The notes below the pieces were generated by a model. That model made no database searches. It was not told where the DNA came from and saw only the letters and a program-made list of their open reading frames with translations. A program made the translations under genes and the position numbers. A stretch of DNA of 64,000 nucleotides from Porpolomopsis calyptriformis (lineage: Eukaryota; Basidiomycota; Agaricomycetes; Agaricales; Hygrophoraceae): positions 310,001 to 374,000 of the forward strand of contig OX621175.1 of assembly GCA_951640195.1 (NCBI GenBank), read 5' to 3'. Within the stretch, counting starts at the first letter, position 1. Each line of letters opens with the position of its first letter. Shown in pieces: positions 32,625 through 42,390 of the stretch.

Positions 32625-35600
32625 TTAAGTCGCCGCTTGAATAGACTTTTCATAATTCATCAAGACGTCTTTTGCGTGCTTGAGGTTCCATCATGGTTCC
32701 CAGGTGGCTGCCTCTATCAGGTAGCCTTTCCACTTGATTAGGTATTGTCGGTTCCGTTTTCCTGGGGTGTGATTCAGAATACATTCCACTTCATACTCAG
32801 GCTCTCCTTCGATCACATCCAGAGGTGGTTGGAGATTGTCATCTTCTCCGATCGGGGGGTGGAGATCAAGATTCTCTTCTAGAGCCTTGAGTAACGAAAC
32901 GTGAAACACGGGGTGAATCCTCCATAACAGTGGTAGCTTTAGTCGGTAAGCCACAGGTGATACTTGTTTTAGGATTATAAAAGGTCCAAACTGGCGGACA
33001 TCCAGTTTCTTCATGGGCTGGCCAGTTTTCAAATTCTTGGCATCAAGCCAGACCCTTTGTCCTTCATAAAATGTGGGTTCCTTTTGATGTTTTCGATTGG
33101 CATAGAGCTTCATTGAGTTAGCGGTCTTTTGAAGAGACTCTTCAGCGTTCTCTCTAGCTCTAGTAAGCTGCACGTAAAACTCATTGGCATTGGGATTTGA
33201 GGTTTGGGTTGGAACTGATAAGGGGGTGTGAGGGTGTCGGCCATATTCAAGCCAGAAGGGGGATTGGTGAGTGGAGGAATGTTCTCGGTTGTTATAAGCG
33301 AATTCCGCTGGAGCTAACCAATCTTTCCAATTGTCTTGCATGAAGTTAGTGTAGAGCCGTACGTACTGCTCTAACTCTTGATTGGTTCATTCAGTTTGTC
33401 CATCTGTTTGGGGGTGATAGGCGGTAGAAAGCCCAGAAGTGGTTCCTAGGAGTTCATTTAATGACGTAGCGAATTTCAATGAGAATTGGGTTCCTCGATC
33501 AGTAATGATCTTCTCTGGCCATCCATGGTGCTTCCAGATATGTTCTTGAAACAGCGCAGCAGTTCCTTTAGCAGATAGGTTTCCAGTTGTTGGGATGAAG
33601 TGAGCCTGTTTGGTGAATCTGTCTACCACAACTAGAATGGCATCAAATCCTTTTGAGTTAGGGAGTTCCATGATAAGATCAGCAGTGATCTGTTGCCACG
33701 GTTTAGTAGGAGGGGGTAACGGTTGGAGAAGTCCAGTGGGTTTCTGTGGATAAACCTTGGTCTGTTAACAAGCAAGGCAGAACTTCACATAATTGGTGAT
33801 ATCTTGTGGGGTACCTTCCCATGTGTAATTACGGAGGAGCAGTTCCTTCGTCTTCTCAATGCCAGGATGGCTACCAGTGGGTGTGTCGTGGGTCAATCGA
33901 ATAATTTCTGTGCGCAAAGATACGTCCTTTAGCACAACTATACGATCTCCAGCATTGCGCACAATGCCATCTACGTAGGTGTATCCGGAAGAGGGATCTT
34001 CAATTTTGGCCATGATCTTGAGGGGTAGGGGGGAATGAAAGCAAAGCTTGGATAAAAAGTTGGGGGATGATAAACTGATAATCGCATTGATGAAAAGTGC
34101 ATTGACAAAAAGTTCTTTTGGCAGAAGGACCTTCTCCTCCACCTCCTCATAAGACTCTGGGTAATGATCTGGACATTTGGAGAGTCCATCAGCCTTATTC
34201 TTGATCCTAGGCTGGTAGCTGATTCTGAACCAAAAGCGAGCTAAAAACTCAGACCATCTAGCCTGGCATCTGGAGAGTTGATGACTGGTCATGAAGTATT
34301 GGAGGGACTGGTTATCAGTCTTGATCATAATGGGCTGTCGTGTCCCTTGTAGGAGGTATCTTCATTCAAGGCAGATAGGATAGCCAAAAGCTCTTGGTCA
34401 TGGGTGGGGTAATTTCGTTCAGCTGGGAGGAGGGTCTTGGAGTAGAAGCTAATAGGGTGCCAATCTTCTTCGTCATTCTCCTTCTAGGTCAAGACTGCAC
34501 CTAGTGCAACACCAGAGGCATCCGTCTCCAGAAGGTAAGGAAGATCTGGTTTCGGGGTCCTCAAAACAGGAGTAGAGGTAAGCGCATTCTTGAGGGTATC
34601 AAAGGCACGTTGTTGCCTAGGGGTCCAAATCCATTCTTGATCCTTTCATAGGAGCTCATTGAGAGGACAAGCAATCAGGGAGTAATCCTTGATAAACCTT
34701 CGCCAAAAGTTAGCAGTGCCAAGGAAGGATTGGAGATCTCGTTTCTTCTGGGGGATAGGCCAGGTTCTGATTGCCTCAACCTTCTTGGGGTTAATAGCAA
34801 TGTGGCCTTTAGAGATCATCATCCCCAGATAAATCACTTCCTTTTTCTCGAACTGGCACTTGACGGGTTTGCAGGACAGTTGATTCTTCTCCATGATCTC
34901 TAGAGTTCATTCCGTCCAATAGGTGAGTTCGTTGAGGTCCTTTCCCATGATCAAGATATTGTCAATATAGATGTGGACCTGTTTGGAATCGATAACCTCT
35001 TTGAAGAGAACATCGATCATTTGTTGGAAGGAGGCAGGTGAGTTTTGCATTCCAAAGAACATAACGGTGGGCTTGAACAGCCCTCATCGAGTGTTGAAGG
35101 CTCCTTTCCATTCATCTCCTTCTTTGATGCGAATATTGTTAAAGCCCCATCGGATATCCATGACTGTGAACAGTTCCGCTTCTGATAACTTGGTCTGTTG
35201 AATGATCTCAGAGATGAGAGGTAAGGGATAGGCGTCTGGGATTGTGTGAGCATTCAGATAGCGATAGTCTTGGATTGGACGTAGTCCAGCATCTTGTCCT
35301 TGGGCATTAACTTCTTCACCTTTGGCAGCAAAGAAGAATGAGGCAGCTTGTTTGGAGTTTGATCATTGTATTCATCCACTTGCAAGTTGTTCCTCCAGGA
35401 ATTCATTCAGCTTTCCTTGTTCGTACTCAGTGAGTTTGTACACCTTTCCGATCTTAGGTCTAAAGGTAGGTTCGAGATCAATTGCATGGTCAAATTCTGG
35501 TCGTCATGGGGGAAGTTCATCGAAGGTAGTCTTCATAAACACCTTCCAGTGCCTCCAGTATTTCTTCGGCACATACTTCTTCATATCTTCCTCCACAGTA

Positions 35601-36208
35601 GTGGGTCTTGCATGGTCTCCCAGTGAGACCAATCTAATAATCTTGGCATAGGAGTCGCCATTCAACGTAGAGCCTACTCGTGATACTATCACTCCAGCCT
35701 GAGAAGTCTTGGTTGGGGCCACAGTCTGACGTGAAGTCAGTGTTCCAGCCTTCCAGTCAACCAGGGGATCATTATGTTTGAGCCACAGGTAGCCGAGGAT
35801 AACCTGTATCATATCTCCTAAATTTGTCACTTCCAAATGGGTTCGTTCCCTAGGAAAATCCGGCGTCTCCATCCACAGGTCTACAGCATATTCAATGGGA
35901 CCTCCTCGGTTGTCTGTCCCATCTGCGTTCTACATGGGGATTGGTCCTTCCAATCGATAAAAAGGGATATTGCGTTCCTGCATGAAGTTCCAGTTTATAA
36001 AGCATCTAGAGGCGCCAGAGTCTATCAATGCACTGGCAGCAATTCATCTACCAGTGTCTGTGGTTTCCAACCAAAGGGGGATGGTTAAAGCTTCTTCGCT
36101 CGAATCAAGTGCACCAAGAATTTGGGAAATAGATTGCATAGGGATAGTGGTACACATAGAAAAGGAGTCCGCAATGCCCAAGCTATTGTCCAGACTGTTC
36201 AAAAACCC
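32625..36208 (-). pseudogene. pol: Ty3-F pol polyprotein, near-complete
   Basis: Protease IDSGAS near 36020; RT with RPIQDYRYLNAHTIPDAYPLP and the catalytic box YIDNIL (34953-34970, second Asp changed to Asn); RNase H with ETDASGVALG; a small indel near 34365 shifts the frame inside RNase H; then KTDNQSLQYF and NKADGLSKCPD. Integrase: HPGIEKTKEL zinc region, DLIMELPNSKGFDAIL, ITDRGTQF, QTDGQTE. Linker and chromodomain (EYEVECILNH ... YLIKWKGYLIEAATWEP) finish at TAA 32625. In-frame stops include a TAA after the integrase CLAC motif, TGA after QTDGQTE, and TGA 32691 in the chromodomain, all C-to-T type. Order and chromodomain make it a chromovirus. Confidence 0.9.
36199..36208 (-). promoter_or_regulatory. 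Ty3-F -1 ribosomal frameshift site
   Basis: Minus strand reads CAG GGT TTT TGA at the gag end: the heptamer G GGT TTT fits X XXY YYZ exactly and sits directly before the gag stop. Slipping back one base gives GGG TTT TTG AAC and enters pol, which is open in that frame. The same sequence occurs at 11053-11062 (Ty3-C) and 17594-17603 (fragment). Function is inferred from the fit and the conservation. Confidence 0.75.
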
Positions 36209-37599
36209 TGTTTCTCCAAAGCTCTCTTCAGCTCTTCTTTCCTCTTAGGCTCCCAGTTGACGATACCACACTTCTCGAAATCTTGACGAGAATCTTCATT
36301 GGAGTTGACCTCCTCAATTGAGGCTGAGGTCTCCAGAACTTGAATGTTTCTCCCTCGACTAGGTTTCTTTCCTCCATGACCTCTAGCTGCTGGGGTGAAG
36401 GAGCGGCTTCCAGAACCAGAAGTACTCATCCTAGGAGTATTGGGACAAGAACTGGCAAAGTGGCCAAATCGTCTACAGTTGAAACATGCTCCTTTGGGAA
36501 TTCCTCCTAGTGAAGCAGGCTTTTCTTCTTGTTTGATTCTAGGGGCAGCAGGGTTGGAATAGGTGGAGGGACCAGCAGGTGGTCCTTGTCGGTAGGGGGT
36601 GTTAGTGATGCGAGTGTTGCGAGTCTGGGGCTTAGAAGACGTTCTAGCCAAAAATTCTTGATGTCGCCTGTCAAGTTCAGCAGCACGAGACTGCCATTCA
36701 AAGAGGGTGGTGGGTTGATGATCTGAGAGGTAGATCTGTCGCAAAAGGGAGGGGTTGAGTCCGTCTTTATATAAAGTCATTGAAGCTTCTTGTCCGTATC
36801 CAGTATCATGGGCCCATCGATTGAAATTGATGTTGTACTCCTCTGCACTCTTGTTGAACTGCTTGACGTCCTTGATCTTCAGTTGAGCAGTTGACTTGGG
36901 GTCCAAGTCTCCAAAGTCTTGGGCAAGGGCTTGTTCAAAGACAGCCCAATCGGCACCAACCCAGTTCAACATTGTGTAAGCATCTACTTGACGCTCAGCC
37001 CATAGTTCTGCATTTCCTCTGATTATAAACGACAAGGCATAGATAATCTTGTCGGCCTCTGAGATTCCTGGTTGTCCCAAATGGTTCAGCTTCACTTGAC
37101 GCAGGAAATTGCGAAGCTTGGTGGGGTCACCAGAGAATTCATCAGGAGGGTTCATCTTGATCTTGGCGGGGGCAGGGGCAGGGGCAGGGACAGGGGCAGG
37201 GGCAGGGACAGGTTGGGGGAATACTGGGGGTGCTTGGAAGGGTTGGGGAAATAGCCCAAGAGGGGCAGGGACAGGCTGGGGGCCTATGAGGTTAGCCATC
37301 AATACTTGAAGTTGTTGTTCGATTCTATAACTCACTTGCGCTTGGTCTTGTTGGACCTGCAGCAATTGTTGATAATCCTGCTTCATGATCTCGAAGGCTA
37401 CATGTGGATCTTCTTCTTCATCCTCATCATTATCCTCAGCTTGACCTTTCCCTTTTATGTGAGAGGGACCTGCTTGTTCTTCTTCTTCTTCTTCTTCTTA
37501 GGCAGGATCAACCGTCTCATCATAGAAGGGAGCTGGGGCAGGAGGGAGAGAGCCTTCCTGGGAGAGAGGGATAGTGGATGATGAACAAGTCAGAACCAT
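36199..37599 (-). pseudogene. gag: Ty3-F gag, one premature stop
   Basis: From ATG 37599 to TGA 36199-36201, with a single in-frame TAA at 37498-37500 (a CAA-to-TAA change). A shorter open frame starts at ATG 37386 (395 codons). Features in order: acidic N-terminus with poly-Glu; Gln-rich stretch; a Pro-Ala-Val repeat from a GGGGCA microsatellite (37165-37215); capsid domain (MNPPDEFSGDPTKLRNFLRQ through HDTGYGQEASMTLYKDGLN); a perfect zinc knuckle CFNCRRFGHFASSC near residue 290 of the shorter frame; basic Arg/Gly tail. It packages the element RNA into virus-like particles. It ends EKQGF at the slippery site. Confidence 0.88.
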
Positions 37600-37767
37600 T
37601 GGTAGAACAGTGGCAGTTGGATATTGGGGGGCTTGACGGGAATACAAGGGGAGAGAGCAAGCCTAATCGATGTTGATGTCTGGGTGGTGAAATTGATCTG
37701 GTGGGTGAAGACCTTCAGTGCTGGCCAGACAGAGTAGAGGTTGTATAGTGTGGAGTGAGCAAGAAGG

Positions 37768-37779
37768 AAGTCTGTTTCT
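37768..37779 (-). promoter_or_regulatory. Ty3-F primer-binding site, self-priming type
   Basis: Minus strand AGAAACAGACTT directly after the 5' LTR. It is a perfect 12-base complement of AAGTCTGTTTCT in the LTR at 37879-37890, about 25 bases past the TATA box. This is the Tf1/sushi arrangement, in which the folded mRNA 5' end is cut and used as primer. Confidence 0.8.
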
Positions 37780-38138
37780 TGTTAGACGGCAGTCTAGGGT
37801 TGATCGCAAGGTTTTACTTCAGGCTCTGGGTGTAGGGTTTTAAAGGGTTGGAAGACTACTGATTGGGGTGTTAATGAAAGAAACAGACTTATCCTAAGTC
37901 TATCTACTACTAGCTTTATATACTAGCTAAGTATGAGTCATACTGACTACGTGTGAGTCGTAATGACTATAGATGAGTCATGTAGATAAGGAGAGTGATG
38001 GTGGACTAAATATAGATATGGCTTGGTCACCTTGTATTACTAAGCGGAGCTTGGGTGGCTAAGCGGTTATTGATGTAAACTGTCTGATGTAAATGGGAAT
38101 AGATGAGTAAAGGAAAAAGAAAAAATATATCTCTGACA
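37780..38138 (-). repeat. Ty3-F 5' LTR
   Basis: Partner of 31180-31538, same termini. TATA box TATATAAA on the minus strand at 37915-37922; transcript-start segment AAGTCTGTTTCT at 37879-37890, complementary to the adjacent primer site. More CpG sites survive in this copy than in the 3' LTR. Confidence 0.95.
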
Positions 38139-38143
38139 TTAAC

Positions 38144-39681
38144 TATAATTTCTTCTACCTGGAACTTTCACTAACATGAGTTCCTTCAACTAACCTTTTG
38201 CCTTGGTACCTCTAACTACCCTGTTTCTGCTTTTTTGGTATCAGCGGTACTAATAATGAACCTAGTGTAGACCTACCTTAGTTAGATTTATCCAGGAGGT
38301 GCCTCTAGTCTGCAAGAGGAATACCTGCAGGATTCTCTTTCATTGTAATAGCCTTGGGCAGTATATGCTACTATTATTAGCTCCCCAACTTGAATTTCCT
38401 GTAGCATTAGTATTGTTATCGCATGTGAATCCTTGATAGGGTATATCTAGAACATTCACTTAGCCTAGATTCATTTTGTATTAAAAATATATTATATAAG
38501 AATTCAGTTTACAATCATGATTCACAAACTGGAATAGCCCAAGTATAACTTGCTGTCCATGTTCTCCCTTCTATCTCAAGGATGATACAATCACAGAATG
38601 TCTACTACCTTCTACAATATTAGATGACATCAAACTTAATGTAGAAAGCAGGCAGGTTAATGCTGGAATCTTCCATCTTGCTTTCAGACCTGCATTTCCC
38701 ATTTTCCCATTGAACAAAATCTTATCAATTCCTATTAGACTGTGGTTGGAGTATAGAAGGAAATATCATAGTAAAAGGCTAGTAGCTGTTATCAATAGTA
38801 AACCCCCCATGTGCATGCACATGCAAGAATACTATTCAAAATCACTTACTGGGTAATCAGCCCCTCATCCTAACCATCAAATCTGTAATCTGAGTATAGC
38901 ACACCTACAACAGATTTACACTGTTCCAATAAGGGCTTATCCTAGTCTATTACCTGATAGCACAAGTTGGCTATCCTACAGGTAGTTTCTTGTAAGAGGG
39001 GAACTTCTCTAATACATGTACAATGTAGTGTGTTGTAGTACATTGGCCTCCCTTTCTTATCAAACAAGATTTGAACAAGCATATCATCAACTTGAGCTAG
39101 TTAGTCCAACTTGAAACATTGATTGTCAAGCTGGTGTACCACCCATTCAAATTCCATCAGAGGGTTTAATCCTGGGTACCCTTCTAAACTGTCCAAAATA
39201 GCCAGTTTCTATGAGGTACAACTTGATCAATAGTGGCTTGACATGAGAGATGTGTTATGTATATAATAGTTCAAAACAAACAAACAAACACAAGCATGTG
39301 ACACAACAATCACCATGACCACTACCACTACCACCATATGTCTTTCAACGGTTCAATGTGTAGCTTTTGGGTGTTGGTGCATCTGGAGCTCTATAGGCCT
39401 ATGAAACAATGTGGAATGGAAAGTGAAAGTTGCTAGTAGATTGAATCAGTATAACAACAAGCATGCACTAAGATATCTGGAAAACTTACTAAAACTGGCT
39501 AAGGAAAAAACTGTTGACCTTCAATGTGACCAAGCTCTACCGGATGTTCACACCTCAATTTGGAGGAAGCTTGATAAGGGCCTACTACCTTCAGCATAAA
39601 CCTTGTTTGTGATTTGAGACAGTAGGAATGTTAGTCAGAGAATTGGTTAGTCATTATACCGCACACACTATCAATGATGAT
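38144..39681 (-). pseudogene. R3, downstream half of the R gene family
   Basis: Reverse-complement match to R1 about 27125-28560 (for example the GAGGTGCCTCT segment near 38300 and the run through GTAGGCCC near 39570). On the minus strand it is the C-terminal half of the unknown gene. It is separated from its upstream half (45219-46589) by the RQ element, and from R2 by Ty3-F. Confidence 0.55.
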
Positions 39682-39690
39682 ATCAGTGGC
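39682..39690. repeat. RQ target-site duplication (with 45210-45218)
   Basis: ATCAGTGGC on both sides, exact. R3 sequence reads continuously across the site if the element and one copy are removed, matching R1. Confidence 0.9.
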
Positions 39691-39816
39691 TAGTCTCGTT
39701 CCCAGATCTCTGTTCATACGGACCATTCCGGTCGGACTGTGAAAATAAATTTCAGCCTACGATGACAGAGAGTCTGGTGAGTTTTAATAGAGCAGGTGTA
39801 GGTAAATAGCACGTGA
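39691..39816 (+). repeat. RQ left terminal inverted repeat
   Basis: Pairs with 45082-45209. Best-conserved blocks: the tip TAGTCTC.TTCCCA, a core CATACGGACC.TTCCGGTCGG at 39716-39735 followed by TGTGAAAA, and an inner block TCTGGTGAGTTTT ... CACGTGA. The core contains an ACCGTTCCGGT-type inverted motif that could be a protein-binding site. Confidence 0.85.
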
Positions 39817-39916
39817 GGTAATACTCCCTGTTATCTATGGCTTGATCGAGTCTTGCTGAGTGAAAGAACAACCTATCCTGAGTGCTACGCCTGCTGGACA
39901 TACCCTGCGGCACTCC

Positions 39917-42328
39917 ATGGATACTCTAGAGGCTTTCTGCGCTGCTGCTCAAGTGTCCTGAGGCTATGATTACTTGTCTGTGTGTAAGGATATCGAGGAA
40001 ATGTTCAAGGGCGCGTTTGCTGGGAAGCCGCCATATTCATAGCAAGTGGACGTTACAGAGGCACTCCTTCTTGGCCTAGACTGTCTGGTAATCGCTGGAA
40101 CTGGTGCTGGAAAGACTATGCCGTTCATCATGCCGCTCCTTGTTGACAAATCAAAATCAAAACTTGTTATCATTATTTCACCTCTGAATGAGCTGGAACT
40201 TGAACAGGTATGTATCTAAATGACTCCAATAGATCAAGGTCGAAAACCTGACCCATCAAGGCCGCAAAATTCCAATCGATGGGGCTTACTGCGACTGCAG
40301 TTAATGGAGACATATACATGCCGCAACTTCACAAGGTAAGGTCTTTATTTCCCTCTGAATCATATTTCTACTTATTCAACAACAGGATATTGAAAATGGC
40401 AAGTACCAGGTCCTTATAACATCACCTGAGATGTGCCTCGATCACCCCCGTTTCTCCAAACTCATACGGCTTCCGGATTTCATGAAGAATGTCTTAGCAA
40501 TTATTGTTGACAAAGCGCATTGTATATCTCACTGGGGCGACAAGTTTCGACCTAAATACAGTGATCTCGGAAGGCTTCAATCTTTTGTTTCTTGCTGGGT
40601 CCCTCTCCTGGTGACGTCTGCAACATTGCCGCCCCACATTCTTGACGATGTCAAGCTGCAACTACATTTCTCACCATCTCGGACTTTTCTAGTGAATCTT
40701 GGCAACGATCGGCTTAATATTACACCAATTCTCTGTCGAATGCGAGCCGCTGCTAAGGACTTAGCGGCATTGAATTTTCTTGTGGATGAAGCCTTTTCTG
40801 GATGGCCTTTGATCAAGACAATCGTTTTCTTCAACACTTGTGAGCTTGCCCAAGATGCATGCGAGCACCTCCGGAATCTCGTACCAGAAGATGTCAAGGA
40901 GAAGATTGACTTCTTGCATGCCTTTCGGGTCGCTCGCACAAAGTCTAAGATTATGAAAAACTTTAAAAGCAGCACCGTCAACATCTTATGTGCAACTGAA
41001 GCTGCAGGAATGGTGAGTATTTCAATATTCTAATGCGATATATTCATTGCTACCCAATTTACAGGGGATGGACATCACTGATGTGTGCCGGGTTGTGGGA
41101 TACATGGTCCCCTTCTCACTCTCTGTCTGGACCCAGCGGCTTGGTCGCGCAGGACGATCTGGCGCACCCGCAGTTGTCATCCTACTGGTCGAGCCATCAG
41201 TCTACAAGCTAAAAAAGTCGAAAACAAGCACACCTACGAATAAGACCAAAGAAGTAAAAGACTTCAAGCCCACCCTCGACGCAAACGGTGACATCATAAG
41301 CGAAGATGATGAAGGTGATGAAGACGAGCAAGACCTGAATGGGCAGCTCACTGAGGTGGACTTGCAATACTAGAAAAAAGTGGAGGGGGGTATGCGGAGG
41401 TGGATTGAAGCACCCCGGTGTAGACAAGAGGTTGCAAATGAATATTTTCATAACCCCATCTCAACAATCGGTAAGTCTTTTGATTCATTTAATCACTATA
41501 TTAAGGTTCTGTAACTAACAATTTGCAGAACTTACCGTCCCTTGTTGTGACCTTTGTGTCCATCGCAAGGTCAATGAAAACGTCTTTCTTACGCCTGCTG
41601 AGACGCAGATCCTAGCCCTACAAAAACGGATCGATACGCGTGAGAGTCGAATATCGATTCCAACAGCTGTGATTGTGGTCAACGACGATGATGAAAGGAT
41701 GAACAACCCCATTGGGGAGGGGATCGTTGCAGTGGAGAATCCAAACAAACGCCGTGAACCAGGACCTCGTTGCGGAGAATAGAGGGACACCTGTCGAACC
41801 ACACTCCTGCAATGGAGATCCCGAAAGTTCTCAGCCGACTTCAAGCAATGTGTTTTCGCACCCACTATCATTTTACCTGACGCGATAGTAACAAAACTAG
41901 CTACCCTTGCCAAAATCAAAACTATTGACGATATCAAGATGTTGATTCTAGAGTGGGAATAGGCTGACGAATATGGCGACGAGGTCTTGAAGATTCTGCA
42001 ACCAGTTGAGGTAGAATGGCATGAGGAGAATGAATGAAAGAAGGATGAAGCAAAATCAAAGCGAGCGAAGATTAGCGCTCAAACTAAATTAATGCGGGAC
42101 GAAAACCAACTTGCAGAAGCACGCCTGGCGACGCTCCAATGGAAGATGGCATCGTACCCACCAATCCTGCAGCCTGCATACCCGTTCGCTTTCCACAATT
42201 CACAACCGATTACTCCCCAGTACCCTATATATCACCAGCCCTATTCATATCCATATCCTGTCTATAGTTACCCCCCTCACACATACCCTGAGCATACACA
42301 GCACATGTTTCCCATACCATTCACATAG
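39917..42328 (+). pseudogene. RQ gene 1: RecQ-like ATP-dependent DNA helicase, lightly decayed
   Basis: Superfamily 2 helicase; 3'-5' unwinding is known for RecQ. Motif I AGTGAGKT near 40095-40120; motif Ia VIIISPLNELELEQ; motif II DKAH at 40509-40520 (DEAH expected, Glu to Lys by G-to-A); motif III VTSATLP; motif IV KTIVFFNTCELAQ; motif V ILCATEAAGM; motif VI QRLGRAGRSG near 41134. Cys pairs after it (MRRWIEAPRC, VPCCDLC) fit a RecQ zinc-binding region. The C-terminus is Tyr/Pro/His-rich. Introns: 40336-40385, 41013-41064, 41471-41528, plus one starting 40208 with unclear acceptor. Stops lie at an expected Trp near 40038, at 41371, and three further sites. Start ATG 39917 is the first in frame. 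In RQ it probably assists excision or repair of the element. Confidence 0.82.
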
Positions 42329-42390
42329 CATCATCAACAATAGAATAAATTATTTCATACCATTATCAGAGAGTGATTACATTAAAATAT

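Larger units (their letters stand above)
31180..38138 (-). mobile_element. Ty3-F: complete Ty3/gypsy chromovirus
   Basis: Two 359-bp LTRs exactly 6,600 bases apart, flanked by the direct repeat TTAAC (31175-31179 and 38139-38143). Minus-strand order: 5' LTR, self-priming site, gag, -1 slippery site, pol (PR-RT-RNaseH-INT-chromodomain), a third ORF, 3' LTR. The LTRs differ at 15 positions, all transitions, no indels. Coding parts carry a handful of stops and one small frameshift, so it is recently inactive, or could be revived only by several changes. It separates R2 from R3, which were contiguous before insertion. Confidence 0.95.

Noticed and set aside
41209..41937. Minus-strand frames 41209-41451 and 41515-41937
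   Set aside because: Antisense of helicase exons whose motifs and splice sites are clear on the plus strand.
39917..42328. Host RecQ or telomere-linked helicase gene
   Set aside because: It lies entirely within the TIR/TSD-bounded insertion and is absent from the paralogous empty site, so it belongs to the element.
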